DNA of 64,000 nt from Rhynchosporium graminicola (GCA_900074885.1 FJUW01000081.1:62001-126000); one strand, 5' to 3'. Positions 34,106-46,980 are shown, counted from the first letter of the stretch. Numbers and translations: made by a program. The notes: generated from the sequence alone by a model not told the origin.

Positions 34106-36051
34106 TCAACAAAGCGTCTTGTAAATGATCTTCCATCGGGGCCACTCGCTCTCATCGTCCTTCCAACCCCTACGAACGTGGGCAGTCTCAAACTCATTCC
34201 TCCCCGTCTGCAAGTCGATGTCTTTAACCCTGACCCAAGCCGTCCTATACCAGATCTTGTAAAACCCATAAAACAGCAACACGACCGGCATGGCAAGATA
34301 CGCCTCGAAGAAATTGACTGCCTGCTCTCCAGCCGAACGATGGCTACCCACGCCCGACGGCGAGATCGCAACCCAGAATTGCGCGGCGAGAATAGCGAGC
34401 AGGGCAAGAAATCCGATCCAGGATCCAATGATACCAATAGGGGATTGATACACGAGATCTGTGAGGAGGTTCCCTTGTTCTTTCCATGCTTTGCGAAACT
34501 GGATGTGCGCGTAGCAGATGCTACACCATGTGAAGATGCTAGATAGTCCCGAGAGGGCGAGTAGCCAGGTGAAAGCTTCGCCTTGCACGGATGTGACGTA
34601 CAGGTAGGAGAGGAGTCCGATGGCGGAACAAATACCGATCGCGACCAGAGGGCGACCTTTGCGGTCGACATATGCGAAGATCCGAGGGGCTTGGCCTTGT
34701 TCTCCTAAGGCTTGTAGGGTTCGTGTTGCACCATACATGGAGGAGTTGGCTACTGAGAGTACGGCAATCATTACTACGGCGTTCATGACACTGTCGAGAC
34801 CTTGTATACCGGCGGATTGGATGGCAATTATAAAGGGGGACGCTTTAGAGTCGACGTTGTTGCGGCCGATGAGTCGCTCATCGGTGTAGGGTACTAGCAG
34901 CCCTACTATGGTTATGGAAGCAATGTAGAACTGTATGATTAGCAATTTCAAGCGAAAGAGGAAGCGAGGGAGGATATTGAAGACTCACGAGCGCGATTCG
35001 CCAAAATACCTGCTTGATGGCAGTAGGTAAGGCTTTGCTGGGGTTGTGAGTTTCGGCTGCTGCGAGTCCGACAAGTTCTGTCCCCGAGAAAGAGAAAGCG
35101 GCGGTCACGAGAATGTTACAAAATCCTTTAAAACCATTGTGAAATGCGCCTGGATTCGACCAATATTTACCGCCGATGTATCCGCTGTCTTGAGTTCCAC
35201 CACAATTGATGACAACACCGAGAATGCTGAGCGCAAATCAGCGACTGGCCAAAATTTGAGAAGATTCGGCTTACATGAAGCCGATAACAGCGGTGACTTT
35301 CAAGATGGAGAAGGTGTATTCAGCTTCTCCATAAACCTTGACGCCACATAGATTAATGCCAATAATCAGGGCGAGGAAAATCGTGATGCCAGCCCAAGAA
35401 GGCAGATCCAATTTCCAGTATTCGAGAGTAATAGCTGCAGCCATGACTTCCAGAGGCATGGTAATTGCCCATTGCATGGCGTAATTCCAGCCTGAAGCGA
35501 AACCCCATGCGGGGTCAATAAATCGTGTGGCGAAAGCTGAGAAGCTTCCCGCCACGGGAAATGTCACAGCCATTTCACCTAACGCCTGTACAGTGCAGAA
35601 CAACACTGCTCCGATCATGATGAATGCCAGAAGAAGAGACGCAGGTCCTCCTGTAGCTAAAGCCGATCCCGTACCAATGAAGAGCCCGGTACCTGCATTT
35701 TCAGATCAGCGAACTTACTCACGTGAGATGTTCGGAGAAAGATGGGATGAAAAGGATATTTCTACCTATCGAGCCACCGATAGCAATCATTTGAAGATGG
35801 CGCCCTCTGAGCCTCCGTACGAGAATTGTATTTGCCGTGTTACAGGCTGCGGCTCTTGGGTTGTAGCTTCTTCCATTTTCTCCTATTGCTGGCGCGTATC
35901 CATGTGAAGGACCGCTCCTGAAGCTGTCGAAAGCCTTTGTTGTTGGGAAACTCTTCACGCCCTTTGGTCTGGTAATAAGTAGCGGCGTGACTGTTGACGT
36001 TGATGCCGTGTACGTCTTCGGATTTTCCATCTTTATGGATCGATCATCCAT
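34106..36051 (-). CDS. Amino-acid permease (YAT family, general permease type)
   Basis: Minus strand, four exons: 36051-35766, 35692-35275, 35226-34989 and 34930-34106, all phases agree, giving 588 residues. The cytosolic N-terminus ends in AACNTANTILVRRLRGRHLQ, followed by the family signature MIAIGGSIGTGLFIGTGSAL. About twelve hydrophobic segments follow, including FSFSGTELVGLAAAET and SVANSSMYGATRTLQALGEQ, both hallmarks of yeast-type amino-acid permeases. The C-terminus WKIIYKTLC matches the usual ending with a palmitoylatable-looking Cys. It imports amino acids by proton symport at the plasma membrane; substrate range cannot be told. Two ATGs (36051, 36030) are possible; the first is used. 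Confidence 0.93.
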
Positions 36052-38740
36052 CGCCGGTTACAATCTGTGGTGTCAAACAACAAATATCAAGGTTGAAGCC
36101 ATTTATTGCTGGGAGAGGTTGAAAGGTACGAGTAGGAGTTTGCCAAGCGAATACTGTAAGCTGACCTCGCGTTCTCGGCTCGGCTGCTATCCCTTCTCTA
36201 CTCTACCCTTCTACTGGTGGCGTCAAGCTAGAGAAGAATTGACGGATGCAATACTAAAGTGCAGAATACTGATAATACAAATAAGACTTGTCCCATCTAC
36301 TTGCAGATGTGAATTGTGCCGTTTCTATTGTAGCAGATTCAACAAAGTCACGAAATGACGAAATAATAGCTACCCACCCCTGGAATACTCGATTAAAGAT
36401 AAGACAAAGCTCGTGCTTGCACCTTCCAGGAAGCCAACCAAGCCCAGAGATGTGGTAATGAGAGGTTTCGGGATTCTTTTGTTCAACTCCAACTCTGGCT
36501 GTACAGCCGGACTTGGGTGCGAGTAGAGCACCATTGTATCCGCATGGCATCAATAGGTTGAGCAGGGGAATGCCAGAGGGCTGCGAATTGCGAATTTGCG
36601 AGCTGGGATCATGGACGGACGGACGAGCCTCGGCGTCTTGAACCTTCAAGCGGGTGAGGGACGATTATGTATTTAATTCGAGCAAACGATAGTGGATAAG
36701 AAATGGCGGCAGACTGGTCCCTTCTGTGTCGAATCATTGATCCGTATGTTCCAAATCATAAGATGTCACGAGCGGCCGCGGTATCATGGATGCAGATAGT
36801 GACTTTGGTGGCGCAGACTCACATAGAACTAAGAGGCACGTCTTTACGGCGTTTCGAATTTCAAATCTCCACGCCAGATATGTCTTCCAACTACCCAGAT
36901 TGGCGAATGAAAACTAGGCATAATAATCGAAATGTGACATGCCGCTGTCAAAGATCACATCACATTCCTCATTATGGTATCATGGGTGGAGTGGCGCTTA
37001 ATGCGCTGAGCTAAAGGCTCGAGATGGTAAGTAATATTATTATCCTAAGGTGAATCCCGTAATGTCACCCACGAGAATCGAAGAGCAGCCGTAGATGTAC
37101 CGACTGGCTTAATACGAAGGGTCGCGCATCAGATGCTCCGTTCTAGAAGTCAAAAGTGTCCCCGATAGCTTCGTACCTGCCGTGTCACAATCACAGCCCA
37201 TCCGGCATAAATCTAAGTTTCCAAAACTCAAGTCAATCAATCAAATAATCAATCAATGATCCAATCCCCGTTATAGTAGATCGATGACTCAAGCAAGATT
37301 GCTGCTGCGAATGATAGTTGAGTACAGGCTTCCCTTCTTCCTCTCCAACGTTTCCAAGGCTTCTACCAACATGGACACGTCCGAAAGAGGAAGCTGATAA
37401 GAGAATCCCGAATAAATAAATGCCTGCGGAACGGCTGCATGAAACAGATACCCAGGTTGCAATACTCCAAGTGGACAGACATTATCTGCCTCGCCAGGCG
37501 ATAGACAACTTTTCTGGTGAGTCTTCGAAAAGTCCGATTGGCTGGAGAACAATCACCAGTTGCGATACAAAAGTGTAAAGCTCAAGCAAGCTATGCTTGC
37601 TTGGTTCTACTGGGCTTTCTGCAGGCACTCGCTTACACTAGCCGCTAATTTCTCCAGCTTCCATTTCTCTGCTTCCGGCGTCTCGGCTCGGCTCGGCTGT
37701 TTTCTCAAAAGAATGCCGAATCGCTAAGGTATTGATTTCCGTGATCTGATCCAATCTACGAAGCGGGCGGGCTCGAATAGTTGACTTACCGTGCTCAGAC
37801 AGATCCTTACTTCCTCCACGTGGAAGTCATCTTGGCAAGGCGAATGACGGCCCGTTACCCCTCCTTTTGCGCTTCTTAATCCATACCTCCCACGAGTCGC
37901 ACCCCTCCCTCCCCCATCGATCTGAAGCTGGGACTTCCCAGCTCACGTGGGGTCAGACGCTGTTGGGCCTTTTGGTCGAATGTTTGTTTATCCATTCTTA
38001 GCCTCCATATCCTCGGGTAATCTGAGGTTGAATCATAAGCACGGCTGGGGAAACATATCTAGTTTACAGTCTCCTAGTTCTGTTTCAACTACCCAGTCCT
38101 CAATCATGCAGTGCCGTTGTACTTCGGTGCCCGATCTCTTCTTCTAGTCGTTGGCGAACTACTGGGTACAGGGCGAAAAATAATGTGCAAAGTAGAGTTT
38201 GTGCGTTATTCTATAGGTTTCTACTTCGTACTACAGGGAGTCTACACAAGGGATGCTACCCAATCATAAAGCAATACTATATAGTTTACTGGGGAAATAG
38301 TCACAAAGTCTCGAGAGTGCATGGCTAGAATTTTTCCGTACGCAAGGGGGTAGGTAGGTAGGGGGTCTCGTCCTCCGCTGCAAGTCTCATGGTGCTGACT
38401 TCCAATAAGCAGCGTCGAATTCGCGAATTAAGCTCATACTCTTCCGATACAGACATAATGCTGGACGAGACCCACCTTCAATCCCCTTCCGCACATTATT
38501 TACACCCTGTACTGAGTAGGTTCGACAATATCCATCTTCGCTAGCGGAATTGAATAGCCGCTGTCAGCAATAGTACTGCCGAGTGGTCGTTTACTGGAGC
38601 TGACGAAAGGCCAACCTGCACTCGAGGCTCCTCACAAGGAGCTTCCTTGCCTGACTATGATGTCTGGATATATTCCACAGCTACTTGAGCAATGTACGAA
38701 AAGTCTGGAGTGCCCATGAACTTCACAGCCAACCAACCCC
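36052..38740. other. Gene-poor stretch
   Basis: About 2.7 kb without a supported gene. A minus-strand frame of 87 codons at 37289-37552 and a plus frame at 36703-37014 show no motif. A degenerate tRNA-like segment lies near 36940-37021 on the minus strand. A TAGG repeat is at 38349-38364. Confidence 0.4.
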
Positions 38741-40060
38741 ATGGACATATTTCGCCGCCTCGCAGTGGAGGCTCCAGATATACAGACTTTTCGAGACTCT
38801 AAACCAACACTGCTAGTTTCTTGGTGGTGTACTGCCTATGCTCTCGCAGTCATCTTCCTCCGTTTCTGTGGTCGATATGTTAGGGCTGAGAAGGTTTTTT
38901 TGGAAGATGGAGTCATGGTTATGGCCATTGCACCACTGCTCGTGCGGATGGCTTTCGCTCACGCGGTACTTGTGTATGGGACCAATAATACTAAGACAGA
39001 TGGATTATTGGAAAAGAGCATTCAGAATAGGAAAATTGGAAGTCAGCTAGTATTGGTCTCCAGAGTTTTCTATGCTGCATAGTAAGTCTGTCTCATCCTC
39101 GTCAGTATAAATTGTTGACAGTCTAGTTTGTGGGCTATCAAGTACAGCACCAGCGTGTTTCTTCGCACCCTTACTGATGGAATATGGCAACGATCACACC
39201 AGCGCTTGCTTCGATATCTTCATACTTTCCTCATTATAACGTTCATTGCAACGGTTGTAAGCAACCTTAGTGCTTGCCATCCTTTCCATCATTATTGGCA
39301 AGTCATACCAGACCCAGGACCACAGTGTAGACAAGGCTACGCCCATCTTATCACTACCGGAGCCCTAAATATTATCACCAACCTCGCTATAATCATTTTC
39401 CCCATCCCAATGATCCTCAATTCCCGTCTTCCACGAGCCCAGTACGTACACTACCCCACCCAGTCCATATTATAGACCGAGACCCTAAAATGCCCTAGGA
39501 AAATATCCATCATGCTCCGACTCAGTCTCCCTATCCTCAGCATAGCACTCACCCTCTACCAAATTCCCCGCGTAATCGAACACCGCGGTGAGCAATCCTT
39601 CCGCTCCCTCGTCGCCTCCTTCGACATTCTCCTCGCAACATTCACATCCAATGCAATAGTCCTTGTGTCTCTGCTCCAAGACCGTGGTTATAAAAAATCC
39701 AAATACAAAGTCCAGCCCTCGACCTATGAGAACCGAGACCTTTTGATGAAAGTACCTACCGGGCGCGGTGGTCGACGACCGAGTCGCTGGGGCAGTGACG
39801 AGGACTTGATCTCGGTGGGGAAGGCAAGTACCGGTGCCATTGCTATGGAAGTTTTTTCATCGTCGAGTTCGAGAGGGAAGGCTGGTGCCGAGTTGGGCAT
39901 TGAGAGTGGGAGGTCGAGATCTAGAGCGAGATCGAGATCGAGTGCTGTACTTGAGGAGCCCGCAAAAGCTATACTACAGGAGATTCGTGTAGAAGAGACG
40001 TGGCAGATCACAGTTGAGGGTAACGTGAAGGATAGCGGGGTAACACTACACAGAGATTAA
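38741..40060 (+). CDS. Rhodopsin-fold seven-helix membrane protein (fungal SAT4/PTH11-like group)
   Basis: Three exons: 38741-39081, 39127-39441 and 39499-40060 (joins FYAAYLWAIKYS and PRAQKISIMLR), giving 405 residues. About seven hydrophobic helices precede a charged Ser/Arg-rich tail. Recognisable family features are RFCGRYVRAEKVFLEDGVM after helix 1, the conserved Cys-containing loop LSACHPFHHYWQVIPDPGPQC, and IFPIPMILNSRLPRAQKISI. These proteins are numerous in Pezizomycotina and lie in the plasma or internal membranes; some (PTH11) act as surface sensors in pathogens, but most are uncharacterised. No CFEM domain is present. It sits next to AT-rich repeat DNA, and no partner gene suggests a role. 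Confidence 0.85.
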
Positions 40061-40922
40061 GTGTGGGATATGACAAGTAGCACACAGCTGCCTATGGACC
40101 ATGCAAATCTGCAGTATCCTTTTGCACCGGACGGGTTAACCAAGCCTAGACTGGCCCCAGGGGTTTTGGAGCGATATATTAAGGAATGTATGCCCACGGC
40201 CAGGGCGTTGGACGATGTCTAGTTGGAGTACGGGGTTATTCGTATGTACGCTATAGACTACTGAACCATGTTTCGCTTCGTATACTGGCCAACTAGAGCA
40301 AACATGTAGACTGTCGACAGTCGCGCCTGGCGCTTGATCGTTGCCGATCCAACAGATGATAAAAGCCTCTCTAATAGTCGGTTTATCTATAACTATAATT
40401 TCTTGCTAAGTATAAGCTTCTTAATCGCTATATCATAGTCACATTCTCTCATAAGGTATCCTACCCTAGTATTCCTTCCATATCCACGCCACTTAAATAG
40501 TGCTCAACTTTTGCTTAATATCCTAATTCTGTCCTTTACTATTCTTCTTCTCAACTATACACTTCAATGCAGAGGCCGAAGGTATATATATCCCTATTTC
40601 TGCAGCAATAGACGTGTTATAACTCATAAAGGCACTCTAAATCTCCTTGCTTCTCTCCTGCTTCTATATCTTATCTCTTTTCCTCTTCTATCTGATTTGA
40701 TATTTTATTATAACTCTACCTATAGTCCCTAGCCTTATAAAACGATTTTCAAGTATTTCTAAGTAAAAAGTTAAGATAGAATAGCTCTTAATATATACTA
40801 CAGGATTATAGCGTAGAAATATTACTAATATAATTAATACTATTCTAGATAGATAAATATATATTAGTATATAGAATAAGCTTACTATTTCTAAGTCAAA
40901 GATATAGTATTAAGGTCCGGCT
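40061..40922. other. Transition from gene space to AT-rich DNA
   Basis: About 40061-40330 is of ordinary composition; 40330-40922 becomes AT-rich with few CA/TG dinucleotides, suggesting a RIP-affected relic of unknown family. Confidence 0.5.
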
Positions 40923-40927
40923 CGCAG

Positions 40928-41205
40928 TGTAACGATACAAGACTCAAGGCGGTATACGAGCAAAGATAAAACAAGTAGGGAGGCTAAGAGCGATCTTATA
41001 TAATCTACTACTAAGGAAACAAAAAGATAAGGAAGGAAGAAGAAGAGAGCTGGAGTGCAAGGCACCTTATATACATATGCCGGTACTAGTCCGATACTAT
41101 ACCGAGTCGGACACTAGTTATGCCGGGATACTTATAATACCTGTGAACTTAGGCCCTGGTATCTGTCCTTCTCCTCATGTGATATTCAGGTAAGCTGTCG
41201 TCACA
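40928..41205. mobile_element. Solo LTR of the Ty3/gypsy family found at 49529
   Basis: A 278-bp segment begins TGTAACGATACAAG and ends CGTCACA, and aligns along its length to the 268-bp LTRs at 49529 and 59150 (shared blocks include GTAGGGAGGCTAAGAGCGAT and GTCCGATACTATACCGAGTC). It is flanked by the 5-bp direct repeat CGCAG (40923-40927 and 41206-41210), a target-site duplication. No internal sequence remains, so LTR-LTR recombination is the likely origin. It has kept more CA/TG than the pair at 49.5/59.2 kb, so it is less mutated. Confidence 0.9.
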
Positions 41206-41210
41206 CGCAG

Positions 41211-42269
41211 TATATAAGAGAGAAAAGAGATATCGATTCTCAGGATATATAGAATTTATTTTAGTATTATTTATATAATACTTTTAAAATAATAAAAGTA
41301 TAAGATTATAAAAAAAAAATTAATAAAGTAAAAGGATAATCTTAAGGTTATCTAAATATATCTAGTTAGGATTAATTTAAGATTTAGAAAGAAAATATAA
41401 ATAAGAGGTGATCTTAGCTTAGATCTTATTATTCTTATATTTTAGATTAGATAAAGCTAGTAAAAATTAAAAATTAATTTTTTTTAAGTAGATTATAATA
41501 GATTTTCTAAGAATATTAATTTATATATAAAGAATATTCATCTATAAATTCTGCTATCTTATATCTTATTCTTATCTATTATTTCTGAATTACCCTTATT
41601 AATAATACAAGATAAAAAAGAGCTCTTTATTCCGGTAACCTTTTAATATCGAGGTTTTCGAGAGCTTTAAGGGTGCTTTATTAAAGCCTAAGTTCCTTAT
41701 ATCTTAATAAATTATAACCCTCCACCTTCTATATTCTATTCCTTGAAATCGACTTTGATCTTCCATATTTCTAGCAAGTACGCTCGCCTGCTGGAGATTT
41801 ATTACAATAGTAATATTATCCAAATTCCCTACTACAAATCCCTTTATTTCTTCGTTTGCAATATCTATAACTCCCACAAACTATAACGGCGCAGCGTAAT
41901 GGGTAGTTAGCTAAGGTATAATTTTTAGGGAGAAGGATAAGATATATCCCAGAAAGATCTCGAGACATGTAAAGACTGGAAACTGGAAAAATAGGCTTTC
42001 CCAGTACGTACCAAATTGGGAAAGTCCCACCCGTCATTCTTATACTAGAAAACTCCTCCATGATATGGTGCAGACTCATCGACGCGCTACCGTGATCCCG
42101 AGAGCCGCCAGGGTCGGGTTAGATGTTCAGATGCTGAGGTACGCGGTAGAGGATGAGGTCCGTCTGACGGATGTATTCCTAAAAGTGAGCCCAGTTCAAT
42201 TTGTAAATAGGCATTTCAATAGCACTTGTGTAATGGTCCTTTGTAGTGTGGGTGGGATAAGGATCGTGA
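41211..42269. repeat. AT-rich RIP-like relic, family unknown
   Basis: About 41211-41760 is extremely AT-rich with long A/T runs and very few CA or TG; 41760-42269 is intermediate. No coding blocks could be aligned by eye. It separates the solo LTR from the regulator gene. Confidence 0.55.
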
Positions 42270-44328
42270 TTACTCAGTACTATCTTCCTCGACTATCAGT
42301 CCGAAGCCAGCTAGATGTAGTTCGTTCTTAAATTCCAAGGCAGGGAGCACCTGGAAAGGAAATGGACTAAACAAAGAGTTTAACACGAAGCTCTGACCTG
42401 CAAAGCAGCAACGCTCCCTGTCTAATCCAAAGACTTCTATCGCTACGCAGATGTGTTTACAAACATCTTCTATATTTCCAGTGAGAGTAGCCTTCTTCGC
42501 TGGAGAAATAGGCATCTGGGCCTGCAGAGATGCTAGGACTTGTGCTCCGTGCACTGCTGCCTCATGGGAGTACCCCATCTCCTGGAGTTCATCAACGCCA
42601 TGGTTCGGGACAGAATCCCCTGGAGATTTTTCTTCTAAAGCATGAAACAGATTTGATGCAAGTGTGATGATTGAGAGAAAGGAAGGAGTTCGACGTAAGC
42701 TATAAAGGCGGCGATACGAGGCCAAAAGAGCCTTGATTGTCTCTGTGGCTTGGAAGCAGATCTCTCGTGGACGGAAGGGAGTGCCGCGAAGCCGAAGTCT
42801 GATAAATGGTCCAAAGAGAGTAAGGACCGCAAATTGATAGTATATGCTTGGCAGAACGTGTCAATCTCGAGCTCAATCCCAGGGAAGCATAACCTACTGC
42901 ATGAATATCACAGCAGGTGTGTAATTAACTCCGAGCCTAAAAGTGACAGGTACAGAATCATACCAGGCAAGGTACCGATGATAAATCTGTAGGATATGCT
43001 TCCCAATAAGCGGCAGACCAGGCAGGTAAAGTATATATAGTGCCTCGTGCACGACTTCAAAAAGTTCACATGTGACGATATGTACTGACCGCACATGGCT
43101 GGTCTGAAGCTCGCTAGGTTCAAGGGGTAGATCGTCACCAACATAAGGAAGAGAAGTCGTTTGCTCTTCGGCCTCCGGAAAGGCACCCTTCGGAATGAGA
43201 ACACCTCTGCGACTAATATGAGGTAGGCAGCCTTTAATAATACACCAGGCGCTTGATTGAGTCAGTCTCTATAATGTTCAGTCCATACATGAAGAGAAGT
43301 AGTGCTAGCTTACTTGTCTAGTGCAAAGGCGCCCCATATCGTGGCACTGCGCACTTCAAGCTCGATCTGAGGAAGTTGAGGGTTCGAGGGATGAAGATGC
43401 AGCCCCATTTCTACGGCCATACGGACAGATTCGCCTGAGTAAAATATACTTTGATTTTGGTTTCCACGACTTATTTCGAAAATGGACATAAGGCCTAGGG
43501 CCTGAACAGTTGTCAATTGCGGAATGTCATTTTCCTTAGCTAACAAACGTTCAGCCTCGCTGAACAGGTCTTGTCCGGAAATTTCACTAGTTGTGCCTAT
43601 GCCTGCGTTGATTCCAGACATGTCTGAGAATGAGGATCCAATTGCTAGGATAGCATTAACCAGGAGGGATGAGCAGTACCGATGCCGCCTTTCTTGGTAA
43701 TCGCTAAGGAAGTGTTGCCGTGATAGAGTAGCAAAAATAGGATATTCCCAGCAGAAGTATAGTGAGAAAAGGTGTTCGATATGCACTTCACTAGAGATGA
43801 CTTTCGACCAAGGCTCGGCGTCTTGTTCCTCATCAGTATCTTGTTTTGGCTCTTCCCTGGTATTCTCCACTACATCACCTGCCCATTCCATTTCATCCTC
43901 ATTCTTCTCCAAAGGAAGTTGACTTTGCATATGTGTATTTGATTTGCTGACCATTCCCCATATACTGCCTAGTGTATTGCCGTTCTTGAGCTCTTGCAAA
44001 ATAAGACCACGATGCTCCTCGGAAGCTAAGCAGGCAAAGATGTCTTCGCTCATTTGCCGATAATTTTGAAGCTCGCGTATTGTAGTTCTCAGGTCTTCTT
44101 TTCTGACTTTGACAGATGTATCATAGTGGCAGGTGGTGACACCATTGTGCTCGCATCTTGCACACGGATTGTTACCATCGCACTGTAAGACAGTCAGCGC
44201 TACTAACCATTCGGCCCTGAAAAGATATCGCTCGCCTTTGCCTTTTTCTTCTTGCATTCGTTACAAGCATTCTGGGTAACATAGCCGGCTCCCCTTCGTC
44301 GATGGGTTGGAGTTACTGTATCAGCCAT
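42270..44328 (-). CDS. Zn2Cys6 transcription factor with fungal-specific TF domain
   Basis: Minus strand, four exons: 44328-44236, 44182-43314, 43251-42898 and 42846-42270, giving 630 residues. The binuclear zinc cluster at residues 21-51 has six cysteines spaced C-x2-C-x6-C-x5-C-x2-C-x7-C (ACNECKKKKAK joined to CDGNNPCARC, then CHY). The middle-homology region follows: FCWEYPIFATLSRQHFLSDY, AERLLAKENDIPQLTTVQAL, GESVRMAVEMGLHLHP, WGAFALD, then PHISRRGVLIP and YYQFAVLTLFGPFIRLRLRG. Intron 1 has a GC donor (GCGAGC) and ends CAG; without its removal the cluster is split and a stop follows. The last two acceptors read AAG. Target genes are unknown. It is an intact gene of normal composition inside repeat-rich DNA. 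Confidence 0.85.
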
Positions 44329-46980
44329 TTGAAGTTTAGATATTCGCAGAGGGTAGGAAGATTCTGCGCCACCCCATCCTTGTGCTTGTAATGCCTTGGG
44401 TTGCGAGAATACTGGTGAATATGGATTTGCTTACGTGCGCCTGATAATCTAAGTAACCTTGGGGAGATCATATGTATACCGAGTAGGGGTGCTCGGGATG
44501 ATCCATGCTTGTTCCCGCCTGACACGTTTGATCCCGAGCATGCAAAGCCGATTTGACTTATATCGACCCTACCGAATCATTGTCGACCATACGGCTGGCC
44601 TACCGAGTAACTTCGGGGGCCATAGCCCAAAGTAGCAATAGATCAGTCTGCACGACCGTAGTATGGTGTAATTGCAGGGAAGGTCGTAGAGACTAATCTT
44701 CTACGCCTGCTGGGTGTGTGCCAGCTTACTTCTAGTCGTAGAATCAATCGATTTTTAAGAGAGTAATAGAAGTAGTATTTGGAGGTTCTTAAAACTGCCT
44801 TGCAGAGAACAAGGTATAGAACTGTAATTCTAGAAAGTAGAGTCGAATACAAAGGAGAGTTGAAAAAAAAAGGAATTGCGAGGGTGGCTACCTAATATTA
44901 TTTACGGAAGCTCGAGGGAAGAAGGTACTCCCACCTCGCTAAGGAGGCCATTAGCTAGCAAATCGCCGATTAATGGCTGCAGCCGAGCAACCGCGTAATA
45001 TACGCGTCGCGGCCACGATAGCAACAACAAACAACACTAAATCAGCTACAATTGCCAGAGCTAGATTGCATCAATTATACACGTAATTGCTAGCAGATTA
45101 ATGCCGTAAGGCTTCAACCCCAGACTCTTCGTTGTGAGATCTTACGATACCTCGCACAACTTAAATGCAAGGTAGCTGCAAAAGGTTATGCTCTACGGGT
45201 CGCCTTCCTCGGTTTTGCCTCCTAATCACTATACTATGGCCGAGCTACATGACCTGGCGCATTGGTATCGGCGCAGCCTGCCGTATGGTCGATATAGCGA
45301 GTCGGTATGGTCGATATAGGTAAAGCCCACAAATACTACCAAGCAGATAATGGCACGTACGGAGATAAATCTCCGAGTATTAGCCTCCAATAGCATACTT
45401 GAAATAGTTGTCAAGGATCGGCTCGAAATCCCAATTGGTCAAACGCGGATCCGGTAGCGAGAATACTATCACACGTCGTTCAAGACCGCAGTTACCGCCA
45501 TTACACGAATTCTTCCGTACTTCCGTACTTCCATGTCATTAAATGACTGATCATCAGTTCGGCCCTTGAATGATAGCTCCACCCATTTTGATCTCTGCTG
45601 AAAATCCTCCTGTTGAATGCTCATAGTTTCAGATTAAAGTTACTTCATGTGGAATTCTAGCGCAAAGCGAAATGTGTCGATGTCTCATAGTCAACTTAAC
45701 ACCCTATACTCTGTAGGTAGGCAGGTGGTATAAGACACCTACATCAACTAAACAACGATCGTAGGGAATCATACACGAAGGAAACTTTGACTTCTCGCTA
45801 GCTACTACTGCTTGGAGTTTGGAAAGGCCCCACCCAGCTTCAGCCACCAAATCTAGCAGTGAAGCTGTGGACATGCAACACACGGAGGTACTTCCGCATA
45901 GCGGTTAGTTATTATTGCCTATAGACAAGGGGAATTCTCTGGCTGAAGTTTTGAACTTCTACAGTAGAGATCAGCCATTTCCAGATAAATTGAGATATCC
46001 ATAGATGATGAGGGGAGTTGTGGGGACAGGTTGTTGCAAATATTTTCCTACTGTTACTGTTGAGTTGGACGGGAACACATTCGGCACTCAAAATGCAAGG
46101 AAGAATACTTAATCGCTGTACAGAAGTACGGAAGGTACCTCCGTATACGTGACTATCAATTCAATCCACGATTTTCGTAGCTGCAGTCTTGAGCATATCA
46201 GGGGAACCCGGTTTAGGATGCAACCTGGTTGATCCTTGTAGGACGGGATGATTGATAATTCTCAGATAAGCTGCCTGTAAAGTCGATCGCTACCACTCCT
46301 ATCAAAGAACTGTCCAGCCCTGTCCTTTTCATGTTTACAAGGCAGATATGAAATTCATCTCAACAATAGCCAGATATTGTAGATGATTCCCCCGAGTTAT
46401 CTTGGACTCAGTACTTCCAAGTGTGTCAAGGCCACACATGGGGGTGGTCTGATCCACCTTCTATCTCTTCCGCCCTCGGAGCAGCGAGTCTGCTACCCAA
46501 AACAATTCATGTTATAGGTGGTATTCTTAGTAATGCATGATAGCCTGTCCTTACGCAGTCCCGAGCGCTAATCTAGGCCTCTTTGCGAAGCAGATCAGAG
46601 TTAGCCAGAGGGCAGACTGTTATTCGCAATTATTTGCATATTCTGTCGCCGCATTCCTAAGCAATGATGGCATTACTGTCCTTTTATGTATATCTGTTCT
46701 GACTCTCCATAGAAAATTCTTTGAAGACCAAGCGAGACTGGTACAAGCGTTCGTCCCTACCCGTCAAATCTCCCAAGATCCTAGTGGAATCGTCACCATA
46801 GTAACAGTCGCGTGCAAATCAATGATTTTAGCGGAGTGGTATGAGGTCGACATATAAGGGTACTGGCCGGGAAAGGAGTGTATTGAAGTAAGAAGGATTA
46901 GCCTGGTTAGTGCACACGGCACGGCCCGAGTGGCAAGAGGGATGGAGGTTTTAGCTATGATACCAGATAGACAACGAAAC
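44329..46980. other. Gene-free stretch between the regulator and the repeat nest
   Basis: About 2.6 kb of mixed composition. An open frame of 106 codons at 46537-46857 has no recognisable motif. Copies of a GGAAGTAC/GTACTTCC word recur at 45514-45532, 45889-45896 and 46125-46141. Minus-strand words resembling a tRNA A box occur near 45200-45240. Confidence 0.4.

Noticed and set aside
36935..37021. Minus-strand tRNA-like segment (TTTAGCTCAGCGCATTAAGCG, then CCATAATGAGG)
   Set aside because: It resembles a Met-type D arm and anticodon region, but the acceptor ends do not pair, the D arm lacks one base and no T loop (TTCGA) is present. At most a decayed tRNA.
37289..37552. Minus-strand open frame of 87 codons
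   Set aside because: No recognisable domain and no plausible continuation by splicing.
45200..45245. Minus-strand TAGTATAGTGATTAG, like a tRNA A box
   Set aside because: No B box or cloverleaf follows; possibly a SINE remnant but not supportable.
46222..46236. 15-base match to the universal 5' end of SSU rRNA (AACCTGGTTGATCCT)
   Set aside because: The match stops at once on both sides, so there is no rRNA gene; chance or a tiny fragment.
46537..46857. Open frame of 106 codons on plus
   Set aside because: No motif, no family resemblance and no splice-linked exons; composition is that of the flanking non-coding DNA.
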